Source of the DNA: Trichomonas vaginalis G3
Lineage: Eukaryota > Parabasalia > Trichomonadida > Trichomonadidae
Direction: 5' to 3'
Assembly: GCF_026262505.1 (NCBI RefSeq)
Contig: NC_067205.1
Span: 6,882,001 to 6,946,000, forward strand
Length of the DNA: 64,000 bases
Part shown: positions 1 to 9,640 of the stretch, piece by piece
Numbering within the stretch: position 1 is the stretch's first letter
Layout: each line of letters begins with the position of its first letter
Notes under the pieces: model-generated
The model's database searches: none
The model's input: the letters and a program-made list of their open reading frames with translations, nothing else
What the model was told of the DNA's origin: nothing
Program-made: the position numbers and the translations under genes

Positions 1-2805
1 GAGGAATATGCGAAAAAAGTGTCAGAAAAAGCAGCAGAAGTAGCAAAAATGGAACAAGATGTTATAAATTTGAAAAACCATACTACTCAATATAAAGTAC
101 TGAAAGATGAAGAAATAAAACAAAAAGCCCTGAAGACATATATGGATAGCGATGAGTATAAAAAAGAAGTTGAAGCAAATGTAAAGGCAGAAAAACTTTT
201 ACAGTTGCAAAACCAAACCGTACAGTATGAAAACTTAGCACAAGAAAGTAAAAATAACGACGCAGCCATGCAAAAGGCAATGAAAAGCGCAGAATATATA
301 AAAGCTAATAATGACTGGTTAGATGCCCAAGCCAACGCCAAAGCAGCCCAACTTATAGGGTCAATAAGGACAAAAATACAAGCGGATGAAGACAGTTCAA
401 ATGAAGCTTTAATGAATGCTGACTTTAAGAACGCCTTCGAAGCTCTTCATAGTAAGGTGAAACTAGTGAACGACTTCTCATCTGGAAAGAAACTGAAGTC
501 TGAAGGTTTCGACAACGAGTTAAGAGAAGTAGCACAAAATATGACGAAAATAACAGATGCAGCAACGAGACAGGCAGTTCAAAGTGCCTATGACGCCGTT
601 AGAGCAACTGTTGTGGAAAGTCAAGAAAAAGAGTTACAACAGACCAAAACAGACCTAGTAAATGCTTTCTTAAAAACGAAAAGTCAGGTAGGACATTATG
701 CTGCAGATGGAACATATGTGCCAGCTGGTGGAACTTATATACTAGCTGGTGGAACTTATATACTAGCTAGTGGAACTTATATACCACCAAACCCTCCAAG
801 AGAAGCACCTGCACCAGGACTACCTAAAACATTTACATCGTCACATGGACACAGACACAGGCATGCACCAAAACCAACACAACAACCAACAGTTCAAAAC
901 ACTGCACCACAACCAACAGTTCAAAACACTGCACCACAACCAACAGTTCAAAACACTGCACCACAACCAACAGTTCAAAACACTGCACAGCAACAACCAC
1001 AAACAGAGCAAGGACATAAAAGAAGTAGAGAACAAGGAAACCAAGAATTCTTAAAAATGCTTAAGGAAAATTATGGTTACCCAGATACTCTTGACTTTAG
1101 TGACAGATATAAAGAAGCTATTAGAAAGTTCAAGGAAGGAAATACTGACCCGAACCTATTTAGCTTTATGGTTCAGCACCAAATGGGATATAATTTCAAA
1201 CCTGGAAAATACAAGCTCGCTAAGGGATATGATTTAATAGCATATCATCCAAATGACATGACTGAATTTACTCCGAGATATTTGGTGTCAGAGCTAAATG
1301 ATAATTCAACTCTCTTCATGAAACGCGTAAAAAATAGAGACGGAACGAAAGAAGAAAGGTTTATGAGTCCGGATGACTTAGATAGGGAACTTTTTAAAAA
1401 CGGTCTCGGAATATATGAAATGCCAGCAGATGAGGTACAAGAAACTCAACAGGAAGAAGTTCAGATACAACCAGACATGGAAGAAATAGTTCAGCAACAA
1501 CAGCTAGAAGAGCCTGAAGGAAACGAACAAGTCCCTCCTTTGGAAACTAACTTCACAGAACTAGATGAAGATTTGGAACAGCCGAAAAATCTTGACCCTC
1601 AACAAGTGTATGCGGGGAATATGGAATCTTTCCAAGAGTCTAAGAAAAATTCGGCTGACATAGTAGAAGAATATCGAAAAATGTTCGCCGACATACAAAA
1701 GACTCCAACATCAGATGAAAATATTCAGCATAGAATGGAAGTACTGAAAGAAAATGTACGCAAATACAACAATCCTTTTTACTTACGACCATATAACGTT
1801 CAATCTTTGGCTGAACTCGGTGAAAATAAAAGGTTAAATTTCACCAAAACATATAGAAATGAAACATTGTTTAAAGTTCATTCAGAACCTAACCAATATG
1901 GAAACAAACCTACTTTTGTTTCTGCAGACTATGGAACTACAATGAGATGGGGTCATAAAGCTAATCCGGATAGGTGGTTCATAAACTTACAACCACAATT
2001 CCAAGAAGTTGTAGACGCAATGGAAGTGAATGGTGAACCAGATATAGCTGGTATTTTCAGCGCGGCTTTAATGCCATTGAAAGATATGAAACATGCAGAT
2101 ATTTTGGACCAGTATGAAATGAACATGGCTGATGGAAATATAACACCTGACGTTCTAGAACATTTATCTCAAAGAACTACACAGAACCATAGAGATGGTA
2201 TATTTGGTGAAGAGTTTAGAAAGAAAGTTAGGGAGAGAGAAGGAAGAGAACCTATTGTACATGACCTTGCAAACGAAAGTTTACAAAATGTCATAAAAAC
2301 TTACTTTGCAGACAATGAACCGAGAAGGGATGAATATTTAAGAAAACTCAAATGGACAGTACCAAATGAAATGTTAGTATTGAAAAACATGTTCCTTGAC
2401 AAAATAAAACCAACTACAGAAATAAATGACGCAAGACTGAAACATTGGGTAAAAGCTTTCCCATTCACAAAAGATATTATTGGTAACATGGAAAGAAAAC
2501 CAGAATGGCTACAAAAACATATATTTGGAAACGAGCATATTCCATATGGACAAGCTCTGTTTGAAGAGCTTGAACCGGAAACTCAGGAAAGAGTCATGCA
2601 AACAATACGCGAAGACTCAAATACAAACTATGACAAAATCTTTCTAGGATATAGGTTACCTGAGATGGGCGACCAGAGCCCAAAGGCAAAAAGGACATGG
2701 GAAATTTACAACATACTAGGTGAACATGAGGCAAAGATGCAACAACTTGAAGCAGAGGGCAAGTTACCAAAAGCGACACCAAAGAAGAAGAGTAGAACAA
2801 AGTGA
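1..2805 (+). CDS. Large coiled-coil and repeat-rich element protein, 5' partial
   Basis: The frame is open to base 1, and no ATG lies near the edge, so the start is outside the window. The visible part has about 934 codons. The first 220 residues are rich in Lys, Glu, Ala and Gln and look like long coiled coil. Then comes a short GTYIL/GTYIP repeat, a run of four direct 9-residue repeats (PTVQNTAPQ) and a longer mixed charged region with a Gln/Glu-rich patch. I do not recognise the family. Its position directly before the major capsid region, with the same orientation, suggests a structural or scaffold-like virion protein; this is inference from gene order only. The tandem repeats at about 880-990 are also a plain DNA repeat of 27 bp. 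Confidence 0.75.
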   Translation, partial: EEYAKKVSEKAAEVAKMEQDVINLKNHTTQYKVLKDEEIKQKALKTYMDSDEYKKEVEANVKAEKLLQLQNQTVQYENLAQESKNNDAAMQKAMKSAEYIKANNDWLDAQANAKAAQLIGSIRTKIQADEDSSNEALMNADFKNAFEALHSKVKLVNDFSSGKKLKSEGFDNELREVAQNMTKITDAATRQAVQSAYDAVRATVVESQEKELQQTKTDLVNAFLKTKSQVGHYAADGTYVPAGGTYILAGGTYILASGTYIPPNPPREAPAPGLPKTFTSSHGHRHRHAPKPTQQPTVQNTAPQPTVQNTAPQPTVQNTAPQPTVQNTAQQQPQTEQGHKRSREQGNQEFLKMLKENYGYPDTLDFSDRYKEAIRKFKEGNTDPNLFSFMVQHQMGYNFKPGKYKLAKGYDLIAYHPNDMTEFTPRYLVSELNDNSTLFMKRVKNRDGTKEERFMSPDDLDRELFKNGLGIYEMPADEVQETQQEEVQIQPDMEEIVQQQQLEEPEGNEQVPPLETNFTELDEDLEQPKNLDPQQVYAGNMESFQESKKNSADIVEEYRKMFADIQKTPTSDENIQHRMEVLKENVRKYNNPFYLRPYNVQSLAELGENKRLNFTKTYRNETLFKVHSEPNQYGNKPTFVSADYGTTMRWGHKANPDRWFINLQPQFQEVVDAMEVNGEPDIAGIFSAALMPLKDMKHADILDQYEMNMADGNITPDVLEHLSQRTTQNHRDGIFGEEFRKKVREREGREPIVHDLANESLQNVIKTYFADNEPRRDEYLRKLKWTVPNEMLVLKNMFLDKIKPTTEINDARLKHWVKAFPFTKDIIGNMERKPEWLQKHIFGNEHIPYGQALFEELEPETQERVMQTIREDSNTNYDKIFLGYRLPEMGDQSPKAKRTWEIYNILGEHEAKMQQLEAEGKLPKATPKKKSRTK

Positions 2806-2958
2806 AAGTAGTGAAGAAGTAACTTCATCTAGTGAAAGTAGTGGCAATGAAGGAAAAAGAAGAGTTAAAAACTCAGTCAGGAAGAAAGTAAAGCTTGGTC
2901 CGAGTGGGTTCTATTATGATATATAAATCCAACTATTCTATATTTTTACCCATATGAA

Positions 2959-4566
2959 ATGTACGCCGCTCAGAATATAACGCCAACAGTTTTGGATGCC
3001 ATGAACGGAAATGTTTCCGAATGGTATAACGAATGCGACAATGCCATTAGAAGGTCAGAAATAGTTCCTGGAACTTACGAATATACAACTGCTGTTTCTT
3101 ATGGAAACGTAGGTGAGTTTGGAGAAGGTTCTTCAACAACAGTAGATATTGCTTGCGACAGGTTTCATATTATTTCTATTGACAACTCATTCTTATACGT
3201 GGAACAAGACATTGAAATAAAACCTTCTGCCAAGTTGTCTGACAAGAAAGGTTGCAATGGAATTTTCTATGTCGGATACCAATATGCTCCAGAAGTTTTC
3301 ATGGGATATAAGATATATTCTAACTCTGACTTAGTTCAAACAGTAACATGGGCAAACTATGAATGGTTCGCTTTGAGAAACTCAGTACAACCACAAGCTA
3401 GAGAACAAACAGACCAGTATGCAACTATTGAGAAAATAAGAAGACTTGACCCTAACGTTCCAGGAGTTTATGTTAACCTTTCTGGTTCAGATGGAACTGC
3501 TGCCACTAAAGTAAAACTGAAACTTAGAGTTCCTTTGTCATCTTTCCTCATCTTCAGGTTTTTAAGATACTTGCCAAACTGGGCAGGAAAAATTTCTATC
3601 GAACTTACTCCAAGCAAAAATAACTTAGTCATTGCACCAACACAAGACCCATTCACTATTGAAGCCAAAAGAAACAGCTCAGGAAACATTCGCTGCCTTT
3701 TGCAAAAACAAAGTTGACTTAGACTTTGGTTTCTCAAACTTCAACAATGAAGTAAACTATTATTTCAATGCTGCTGGAACTGCTTGGGACCCAGTTAAGT
3801 TTACATGCGAAAAATTTGAATGCAAGAGAATAGAAAGCAGACTTGCAGTCTATATGTTGGACCCAGATATTTCAAATGCTTTAGCTGCCAAATATATTGC
3901 AGTTCCACTTATGTTCCCTATACACCAAATATCTGTCAAAGACTTTGCAGGTGAAGTTGGAAACCAAAGTGCTGACCCAGGTGCAAGAACAGATATTGCT
4001 TTAACAACTGCAATGAAACATGCAGATACTATGTTTGTACTGTTCAGACGAAATATAAATGACTATTCTTGTTTCTACAACCCCGGTATTAAATATCATA
4101 TAAACATAGATGGCAAATATTATCCAAGAGAAGAATATTCTACAGTTGAGGATATGAGGTCATACAACTTGACATTAGATGCTATGAACTTTAACAACAA
4201 CTTCACAACAACCATTAACCCTGAAATGCAAAGTTCTATTATGCCATATGTGAAAGTATGGACTCATACAGGAGGTCAAAAAAACTCAATATACAAATGG
4301 AGACCGTTCAAACTTTTGGCTTGGCATTCCATTTGCTGACTCAGAAGACTTTATGGGTGGTATTTCAACTGTTGGTACTGTACAAATACAAATATACTGG
4401 TGACAGAGACGGTCCAGATGAACTGAGAGCAAAGAAGTTTACAAAACCAATAGCACTTTTCACGGAAGATGCTCTTTTGAAGATTCGTTCGATGAAACCT
4501 GCTGGGGCTCCTCAGATTGGCATAACGACAGCTTCCATCGAGCAGATTTTGGCAGCAGGTCAGTAA
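2959..4566 (+). pseudogene. Polinton major capsid protein region (double jelly-roll type), broken
   Basis: The region encodes a protein of the length and pattern expected for Polinton capsid proteins, about 500-540 residues. The start is the ATG at 2959, in the phrase MYAAQNITPTVLDAMNGN. Long beta-rich stretches alternate with short loops, for example KVKLKLRVPLSSFLIFRFL. The homologous region of the second element (40,574-42,213) has the same order of features and the same place before the other morphogenesis genes. The product would form the pseudo-hexameric capsid shell. The copy looks broken, with about two breaks. The family call rests on the pattern and gene order, not on a database search. 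Confidence 0.7.
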
Positions 4567-4879
4567 GTTGTTCTTGAACTGACTTCTCTCCGTCAAATAT
4601 TGACAGTACGCCAGTTTTGACATAATATTGTAAGATAAACTTACCTTTAGAAATATCTGTAAGTTTTGAAGTTATATTTTTGTCTGCTTCAAGAACTTTC
4701 ACCATTTCAGTTATACCAACTTTCTTTGCTTTATGAAAATATTTAGGTTCAGCAAAGACTGCTATTCTATAACATTTACCATTGTTTGTATAAAGAACTA
4801 TTCTGTCAATGTATTTGTATTGTTTGTGTGTGTAAACTTTGTTCTGCTTCAATTCGAAGAGATACTCGAATACGTCCAT
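4460..4879 (-). CDS. Small element protein of unknown function (139 aa)
   Basis: An open frame of 139 codons on the strand opposite to the capsid region, starting at an ATG that reads MDVFEYLFELKQNKV. The body is a mixed alpha/beta-looking globular sequence with no membrane segment and no motif that I recognise; the last 25 residues are Ser/Glu-rich. Its 3' end overlaps the 3' end of the capsid region by about 100 bases in a tail-to-tail arrangement, so the last part could be an open-frame accident. The next gene starts 65 bases away in the opposite direction, so the two share a short divergent promoter region. Function unknown. Confidence 0.55.
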   Translation of the reverse strand: MDVFEYLFELKQNKVYTHKQYKYIDRIVLYTNNGKCYRIAVFAEPKYFHKAKKVGITEMVKVLEADKNITSKLTDISKGKFILQYYVKTGVLSIFDGEKSVQEQLTDLLPKSARWKLSLCQSEEPQQVSSNESSKEHLP

Positions 4880-4944
4880 CTTTTTATTCTAAGTAAAATG
4901 TCATTTCCGAAAAAATAGAAGCGTGAGTGTTTCAAAAGGTTTAA

Positions 4945-5463
4945 ATGGCGGTGGCAGATGTGAAGTTAAATTCACCAACTCAAACAAACAGTCAAAGTGT
5001 TGTTGTCAATGTCAAAGACAGAGATGTTGAAGTGGGGAAACCATACGAAGACGAAGATGGTATAACAATTGTTCCTGTAAAAGAACCAACATATCCTGAA
5101 GTTAGCAGAGACTTAAGTTCTGTTGCAGATATTCGAAACGACTACCAACAACTGAAAGACAAACTTCAAACTCAGGAGAAGATTTGTCAAGCTTTAAGTA
5201 TAATGTTAAACTTGGTCGAACACAACCCTGTAAAAGTGAACTCATATGTCATTGCACCTCATGAAGTTTTGAAAGAACTATTGAAACTTTTGACAGAGGC
5301 AGACGATATAAACATCAAAGAAATAGAACCCGACATTGGTTGCTGTGGTGTTTCATATAATGTCATTGACAAGATATACGTTATGAAAGGAGGTGAAACG
5401 TTGAACTTAAAGTATAGTTTCCCAGACGTCATAAAATATTTGACGACCACAACATTTCATTAA
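4945..5463 (+). CDS. Conserved Polinton protein with Cys-Cys-Gly motif (172 aa)
   Basis: Start context is TTTAAATG. The N-terminal 55 residues are low-complexity and probably disordered. A short predicted coiled coil follows (about 65-90), then a C-terminal domain of about 75 residues with the pattern I-x-P-x-E-x-L, a helix, D-I/V-x-I, a Cys-Cys-Gly motif (DIGCCGVSYNVIDKI), and G-x(3)-L near the end. The same pattern in the same order occurs in the 223-aa protein at 44,038-44,709 of the second element (DEVSCCGTVAKINPIKDI), so this is a shared family rather than a random frame. It lies among capsid genes in both elements, so a virion or assembly role is likely but not shown. No known family recognised. 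Confidence 0.75.
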   Translation: MAVADVKLNSPTQTNSQSVVVNVKDRDVEVGKPYEDEDGITIVPVKEPTYPEVSRDLSSVADIRNDYQQLKDKLQTQEKICQALSIMLNLVEHNPVKVNSYVIAPHEVLKELLKLLTEADDINIKEIEPDIGCCGVSYNVIDKIYVMKGGETLNLKYSFPDVIKYLTTTTFH

Positions 5464-5483
5464 AATTTATTTGCTAAGTAAAA

Positions 5484-5723
5484 ATGTCAAAACTTCTTGA
5501 AAGATGTTTGAAGAAAAATAATATAGACTTTATTTCATGTAAAGGACTTTACACACTTTTGAACGATATGAAAGACCCTGTTTTGTTTGTTCGTGTAGAC
5601 AAAGGAAAGTTCTATGTCTTTACAAAATATTTGAACTTCTTAGACAGAGAACTTCAAGAAACGCCATGTGAAAGTTTAGATGAAGTTCTTCTCCACTTTC
5701 AGAAAACTTTTAAATATATATAA
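5484..5723 (+). CDS. Small element protein of unknown function (79 aa)
   Basis: Starts at an ATG 20 bases after the preceding gene, in the leader CTAAGTAAAAATG. It stops with TAA at 5721-5723, directly against the ATG of the next gene at 5724, in the context ATATATAAATG. The product is a compact 79-residue protein with alternating basic and hydrophobic residues (LYTLLNDMKDPVLFVRVDKG) and no membrane segment. The tight packing with its neighbours and the shared leader type suggest that it is expressed together with the flanking morphogenesis genes. I do not recognise the family. Confidence 0.65.
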   Translation: MSKLLERCLKKNNIDFISCKGLYTLLNDMKDPVLFVRVDKGKFYVFTKYLNFLDRELQETPCESLDEVLLHFQKTFKYI

Positions 5724-6521
5724 ATGGCAGAAGACATAATGGTTTATACTATTACGACTAAAAACCCCGAGTCATATAATTCTATAACAACAAACTTACA
5801 AAGTCCTCAAGGACGATATTGTAAACTAACCTTAAACACAATGACGACTAAAGCCTGTTTTGCTCTTTTGACACCAGAAGACTTTATTGTTGTGAATGGT
5901 AAAAAATACTCCTTTGAAGATACTTACTCAGATATACCACCAACAGGTTTTGTTGACTTATTTAATACTTTAAGTACGGGTGTAACATGTGCTGCAACTA
6001 GAGCAGGTTTCATTATGTTTGGATGTCCGACTGAGTTTACTATAAACGATATGAGCTATAATACAAAACTTATTTCTGGTTTTTACTACCAACAGTTTCC
6101 TATAACAGGAAAAGGTGTCATACAAGGAATGTCTATTCCATTGACATTAAGCACACCAATCTTATATATTGTTTCAAACTTAGGTTCAAAGTGTTATTCG
6201 AATGTCGACAGAAACTATTATGACCAAAAGATACTTATGCGTATAAACAATACTTTCTCTGCTGGTTTGCCTATTGTTCATTCGAATGCAGAATTTTCAA
6301 CCTTAGTGAACTCAAACACTTTGGCAAGTATAACGTTGACATTAGTTGACGCCAACTTTGTTCCTGTAAAACTTTTATGTCCTATGTATTTGTCAATGAC
6401 GGCAGAAAGTTTCGAATTGGAAGATGCAACTGGTGAAAGTATTGTATTACAAGAACAACTTCAACAACAAATAGCTCAAGAACAACAAATGCAACAAATG
6501 CAACAACAAAGTCAAGAATAA
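5724..6521 (+). CDS. Penton-like minor capsid protein candidate (265 aa)
   Basis: Starts with TAAATG directly after the stop of the previous gene. The first 235 residues are beta-rich with few charged residues, as in jelly-roll proteins; the last 25 are a Gln-rich tail. The C-terminal part (TPILYIVSNLG, then ILMRINNTFS, then ITLTLVDANFVPVKL) parallels the 236-aa protein at 45,205-45,915 of the second element (FILIKCDKV, ILSINLNTFS, IKFRITDLFDCDLEF). The final strand pattern F/L-x-L-x-D-x(4)-V is common at the end of Polinton and virophage penton proteins. It would sit at the capsid vertices. Identification is by pattern and gene order and is not certain. Confidence 0.55.
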   Translation: MAEDIMVYTITTKNPESYNSITTNLQSPQGRYCKLTLNTMTTKACFALLTPEDFIVVNGKKYSFEDTYSDIPPTGFVDLFNTLSTGVTCAATRAGFIMFGCPTEFTINDMSYNTKLISGFYYQQFPITGKGVIQGMSIPLTLSTPILYIVSNLGSKCYSNVDRNYYDQKILMRINNTFSAGLPIVHSNAEFSTLVNSNTLASITLTLVDANFVPVKLLCPMYLSMTAESFELEDATGESIVLQEQLQQQIAQEQQMQQMQQQSQE

Positions 6522-6550
6522 AAAAAATATTTTTTTTTATTTTTATAAAA

Positions 6551-7784
6551 ATGTACAGAATAGATGTTTCAGATTTTTATGACTTCCAAGCATTCAGAAA
6601 TATGTGTCCATTTCGAGACTATAACAAAGCAGTCGAGAATTTGAAACGTTTAGTCATTTATGTCGACTCTGCCCCAGAATGTTATGTTATGAAAGAATGG
6701 GATGTAGTCTTTAACAAACCTAAAGCGACAATAGTTTCAGAACAAGAATGTAGACAGAAACTTAAGAAAAAAAAAGTCGTACAAGTTGGCATGAAGATGT
6801 TAGATGCTTGGGATATCTTATTGTCAAAGTTAGAAGATTTTTCAGTTCGAGGTATAAAGTTCTATACACCTTCTCCAAACTTCTATTCTATCTTCACTGG
6901 ATATAAATACGAACAAGTAGAATGGAAAGAAAATATTATAGAAGCTTGGTTAGACCATGTCAAAGAAATTATATGCAATGGAAACGAAAAGGTTTATGAG
7001 TATATCTTATGTTGGTTTGCAAACATCTTACAACATCCAAGTGCTAAAAATGAAACTGCTCTCATTATAATTGGAAAACAAGGAACTGGTAAGAACACAT
7101 TCTTTACAGATATTTTGCAAACTGTTAGAGGGCTATTCGAATCCGAATATGACAAACTTAGAAAACATCTGTGGCAAGTTTAACTCCTCAATAGAGAATA
7201 TGAAACTTATAGTTTGCAATGAACTTCAAAGTATAGATACAACAAAAGTTTTGAACTCAGATGCTTTGAAGAGTCTTATAACAGACAAAGTTGGAGTTGT
7301 TGAAAGAAAATATAAAGACCAAAGAGTTTGTGAAAATGTTGCAAACTTCATTATGGTTTCAAACAATGCTGTTCCGATGAAGTTAGAAAGTTCTGACAGA
7401 AGATATGTAGTTGTCAGAACGTCAGATTCTCATATGCAAGATACAGAATATTTTGACGACTTAGCAGAAACTTTGACATCTGACTTTTACAACCACTTGT
7501 TCTCATATTTTATGACATTAGATATTTCAAAGTTCAATCCAAGACAAATTCCACATACCGAAGAGAGACAAACATTGTTAGAAGCAAACAAGAGTGTATA
7601 TGAACTGTTCATAGATGAAACTGACTTTGTGTCATTAGATGAAAGGTCATTGTACGATTCGTATAAACAATATTGTCAAGAATATGGTTATATGACAGCG
7701 TCTAAACGAACATTCTTGGCAAATGTCAAAAGTCTTTTAGACGTACAGAAAGGTGTATATACAAAGAAAATTTTTTATGAGTAA
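6551..7784 (+). pseudogene. SF3/D5-like replicative helicase region, broken
   Basis: The region encodes the hallmarks of superfamily 3 helicases in order: a D5-type N-terminal extension, a Walker A loop (IIGKQGTGKNTF), a Walker B-like strand (MKLIVCNELQ), a sensor strand with Asn (NFIMVSNNAVP) and an arginine-finger-like DRRYVVV. A C-terminal winged-helix-like tail follows. Such helicases unwind DNA for viral replication and occur in NCLDVs, virophages and Polinton-like viruses; typical Mavericks rely on PolB instead. The region looks broken, with about one break. It follows the penton-like gene by 29 bases and has the A+T-rich leader ending TATAAAAATG. Confidence 0.75.
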
Positions 7785-7823
7785 ATTTTAAAAAAAATTT
7801 TTTTTTTTATCCGATAGAAAAAG

Positions 7824-8243
7824 ATGGCAAAATTCATCTCAGTAAATAAGTACATGTCAGGACTTAAAGAAGAACTAGACCCATTCACATATTTGAATGT
7901 TTACTTCTACCATTTTGAAAAGTCTTCATTCAGCAAAGTTTGGAACATCGAACCAGTTAAGTTTGCTATTGTGACTAAAAATGGTGCGAAATTTGAAGAC
8001 TTAGACATAGAAGGTTTGTTAGCAGTCAAAGAAAGTTTTGACAGAAGGTTTTCAAACCTTAAAGAAGGCAAAGCATACAAACTTGTTATACCTTATGAAC
8101 CAAAGAAAGCAGACGACTATGAATATTATGAGTCTAAAGTTGTAGAAGTTCAAGGTAAATTGGGTAAAAAGATTTTAGAGTCTAAGCCAGTGTTTACTCC
8201 TAAAGAGGAAGAGAACATTGACATTGACCCAGAAATGTTCTAA
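7824..8243 (+). CDS. Element protein of unknown function (139 aa)
   Basis: Begins at MAKFISVNKYMSG, 39 bases after the helicase region, behind a T-rich leader. The protein is acidic and lysine-rich, with aromatic residues scattered through the first 90 residues (YLNVYFYHFEKSSF) and an acidic tail ending in IDIDPEMF. There is no membrane segment and no recognised motif. A small protein with an acidic tail next to a helicase could be a single-strand DNA-binding protein, which commonly has that layout, but no OB-fold signature can be confirmed by eye. It ends 16 bases before the 3' end of a gene on the other strand, so the two are convergent. Confidence 0.6.
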   Translation: MAKFISVNKYMSGLKEELDPFTYLNVYFYHFEKSSFSKVWNIEPVKFAIVTKNGAKFEDLDIEGLLAVKESFDRRFSNLKEGKAYKLVIPYEPKKADDYEYYESKVVEVQGKLGKKILESKPVFTPKEEENIDIDPEMF

Positions 8244-8259
8244 AAATAAAATTTTATTT

Positions 8260-8712
8260 TTACATGTCAAATTTCTTTTTCTCTGGAACTGGTTCAGGTT
8301 CTTTCTTCTCTTCTTCTACTTTCTTTTCTTTCTTTTCTTTCTTCTTCTTTTCTGGTGGAGTTATGTCAAATTTCTCCGAACCATATTTATGTAAAAGTTC
8401 TTTGTCCTTTAATAGCTCATCTATTCTGTTTTCTATTTCATCTTCAAGAACAGCGCATGTGTCTTCTTTGCATTCTAAGAAATTTTGTTGGACTTCATCT
8501 TTCCAAGAGGCGTCATCTCTGTCAACAAGTCTGTCATTGACAAACTTAAAGACTGCTCTTTGTAATGTTTTATGGTTCTTGTCATATTCCCAGAAACAGA
8601 ACTTTAGAACAAATTCACCTTTCTTGTTTACACTATGTAAGATTTTATGGTCGACAGATGTTTTGCTGTCAAAAAGTTTGTCTCGAATATAGATAGCGAA
8701 ATCGCTAGACAT
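8260..8712 (-). CDS. Element protein with Lys/Glu-rich tail (150 aa)
   Basis: Starts at MSSDFAIYIRDKLFD and ends in a strongly charged, low-complexity tail from about residue 118 (runs of Lys and Glu, then KKEPEPVPEKKKFDM). The first 115 residues look globular. It is convergent with the gene before it and divergent from the packaging ATPase, whose ATG is only 36 bases away. The shared AT-rich gap of 36 bases must hold both promoters. No family recognised. The long purine/pyrimidine bias of the tail makes antisense frames look open, but the globular N-terminal part and clean start support this strand. Confidence 0.6.
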   Translation of the reverse strand: MSSDFAIYIRDKLFDSKTSVDHKILHSVNKKGEFVLKFCFWEYDKNHKTLQRAVFKFVNDRLVDRDDASWKDEVQQNFLECKEDTCAVLEDEIENRIDELLKDKELLHKYGSEKFDITPPEKKKKEKKEKKVEEEKKEPEPVPEKKKFDM

Positions 8713-8748
8713 TTTCTAAAAGATAAAAATTTTAATTTTTCTAAAAAT

Positions 8749-9624
8749 ATGTTAGAAAAAAAGTTTGCTGACATTGACAAGAAATTTGAGAATGTTTTAA
8801 ACAAGAACAAGGTGAAGTTAGAAAATGCTCAGATAAAGCCTATACATGACAAGTTCTTATTTGCTCAGAATGGTATAACAGGTCTAATTGCACCACCTGG
8901 GTCGGGTAAGACTTTCACTTATCTTAAAATGGCTGCACAACAACAAGAACTAGATGAGAAGAACCCATTCTATGAGTTAGTTGTCATTTGTAGTACTTCT
9001 GGTCAATTTGACCAAACCGTCAATTCGTTCAAAGATATTATAAAGAAGTCTAAGTTAGTATGTATAAAAGACTCTGAGTTGTTGGATTGGATAAAGAAGT
9101 ACCAAAGAAGAGTTTTGAAGTATAATGCTATAAATGAGTATATAAATTCTAAGTTTAAAGACCCTAATGAGGAAATGCAGAGAATATTAGAGAAGAAACA
9201 CTTCAGAAACAAACAGAAAGAGATAGAATACATTTCGAAGAAATTGCAATCTTACGATTGGAAGACATACCCTCATAGGTGTCTTCTTATCTTAGATGAT
9301 TTCGCCTCTCATCCTTTGTTAAAGAATAGAGAACAAGATATGTGTCGAATTCTTAAGAAGCTCAGACACTTTAACATCTCAGTTGTCATTTGTGTACAGA
9401 CAGCAAAGAGTTTAAGTAAGGATGTAAAGAGAATACTTACTGACATTGTACTTTTCCCCGGATTGTCCGAAGACGATTTCATGGAACTTATGAAAGAGTC
9501 CATGGCAGGTAAGTTTGACAGACATGAACTATGGGAGAAGTACAAAGTCATACAAGACCCTCATACTTCTTTCAGAATTCATATCTACGCAAACAAAGTT
9601 CAAATTGTAAAAAGTCAAGCTTGA
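8749..9624 (+). CDS. A32-like (FtsK/HerA) genome-packaging ATPase
   Basis: The start is placed at the ATG at 8749 (MLEKKFADIDKKF) because the frame upstream overlaps the opposite-strand gene. The 291-residue product has a Walker A loop (APPGSGKTFTY, about residues 47-57), a Walker B strand followed by two acids (CLLILDDF, about 175-182) and a downstream Gln-containing strand (VVICVQTAKSLS). These are the signatures of the A32-type ATPases that pump DNA into capsids of Polintons, virophages and NCLDVs. It looks whole. The second element has its own homolog at 42,238-43,065. The leader is TTTTTCTAAAAATATG. Confidence 0.85.
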   Translation: MLEKKFADIDKKFENVLNKNKVKLENAQIKPIHDKFLFAQNGITGLIAPPGSGKTFTYLKMAAQQQELDEKNPFYELVVICSTSGQFDQTVNSFKDIIKKSKLVCIKDSELLDWIKKYQRRVLKYNAINEYINSKFKDPNEEMQRILEKKHFRNKQKEIEYISKKLQSYDWKTYPHRCLLILDDFASHPLLKNREQDMCRILKKLRHFNISVVICVQTAKSLSKDVKRILTDIVLFPGLSEDDFMELMKESMAGKFDRHELWEKYKVIQDPHTSFRIHIYANKVQIVKSQA

Positions 9625-9640
9625 AAAATAAATGGTTCAT

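Noticed and set aside
841-1054. Additional frames in the repeat part of the first gene
   Set aside because: The 27-bp direct repeats keep other frames open; the long frame is the real one.
8264-8692. Long plus-strand frame opposite the Lys/Glu-rich gene
   Set aside because: It is the antisense of a low-complexity coding tail (Ser/Phe-rich reading); the minus strand has a better start and a globular domain.
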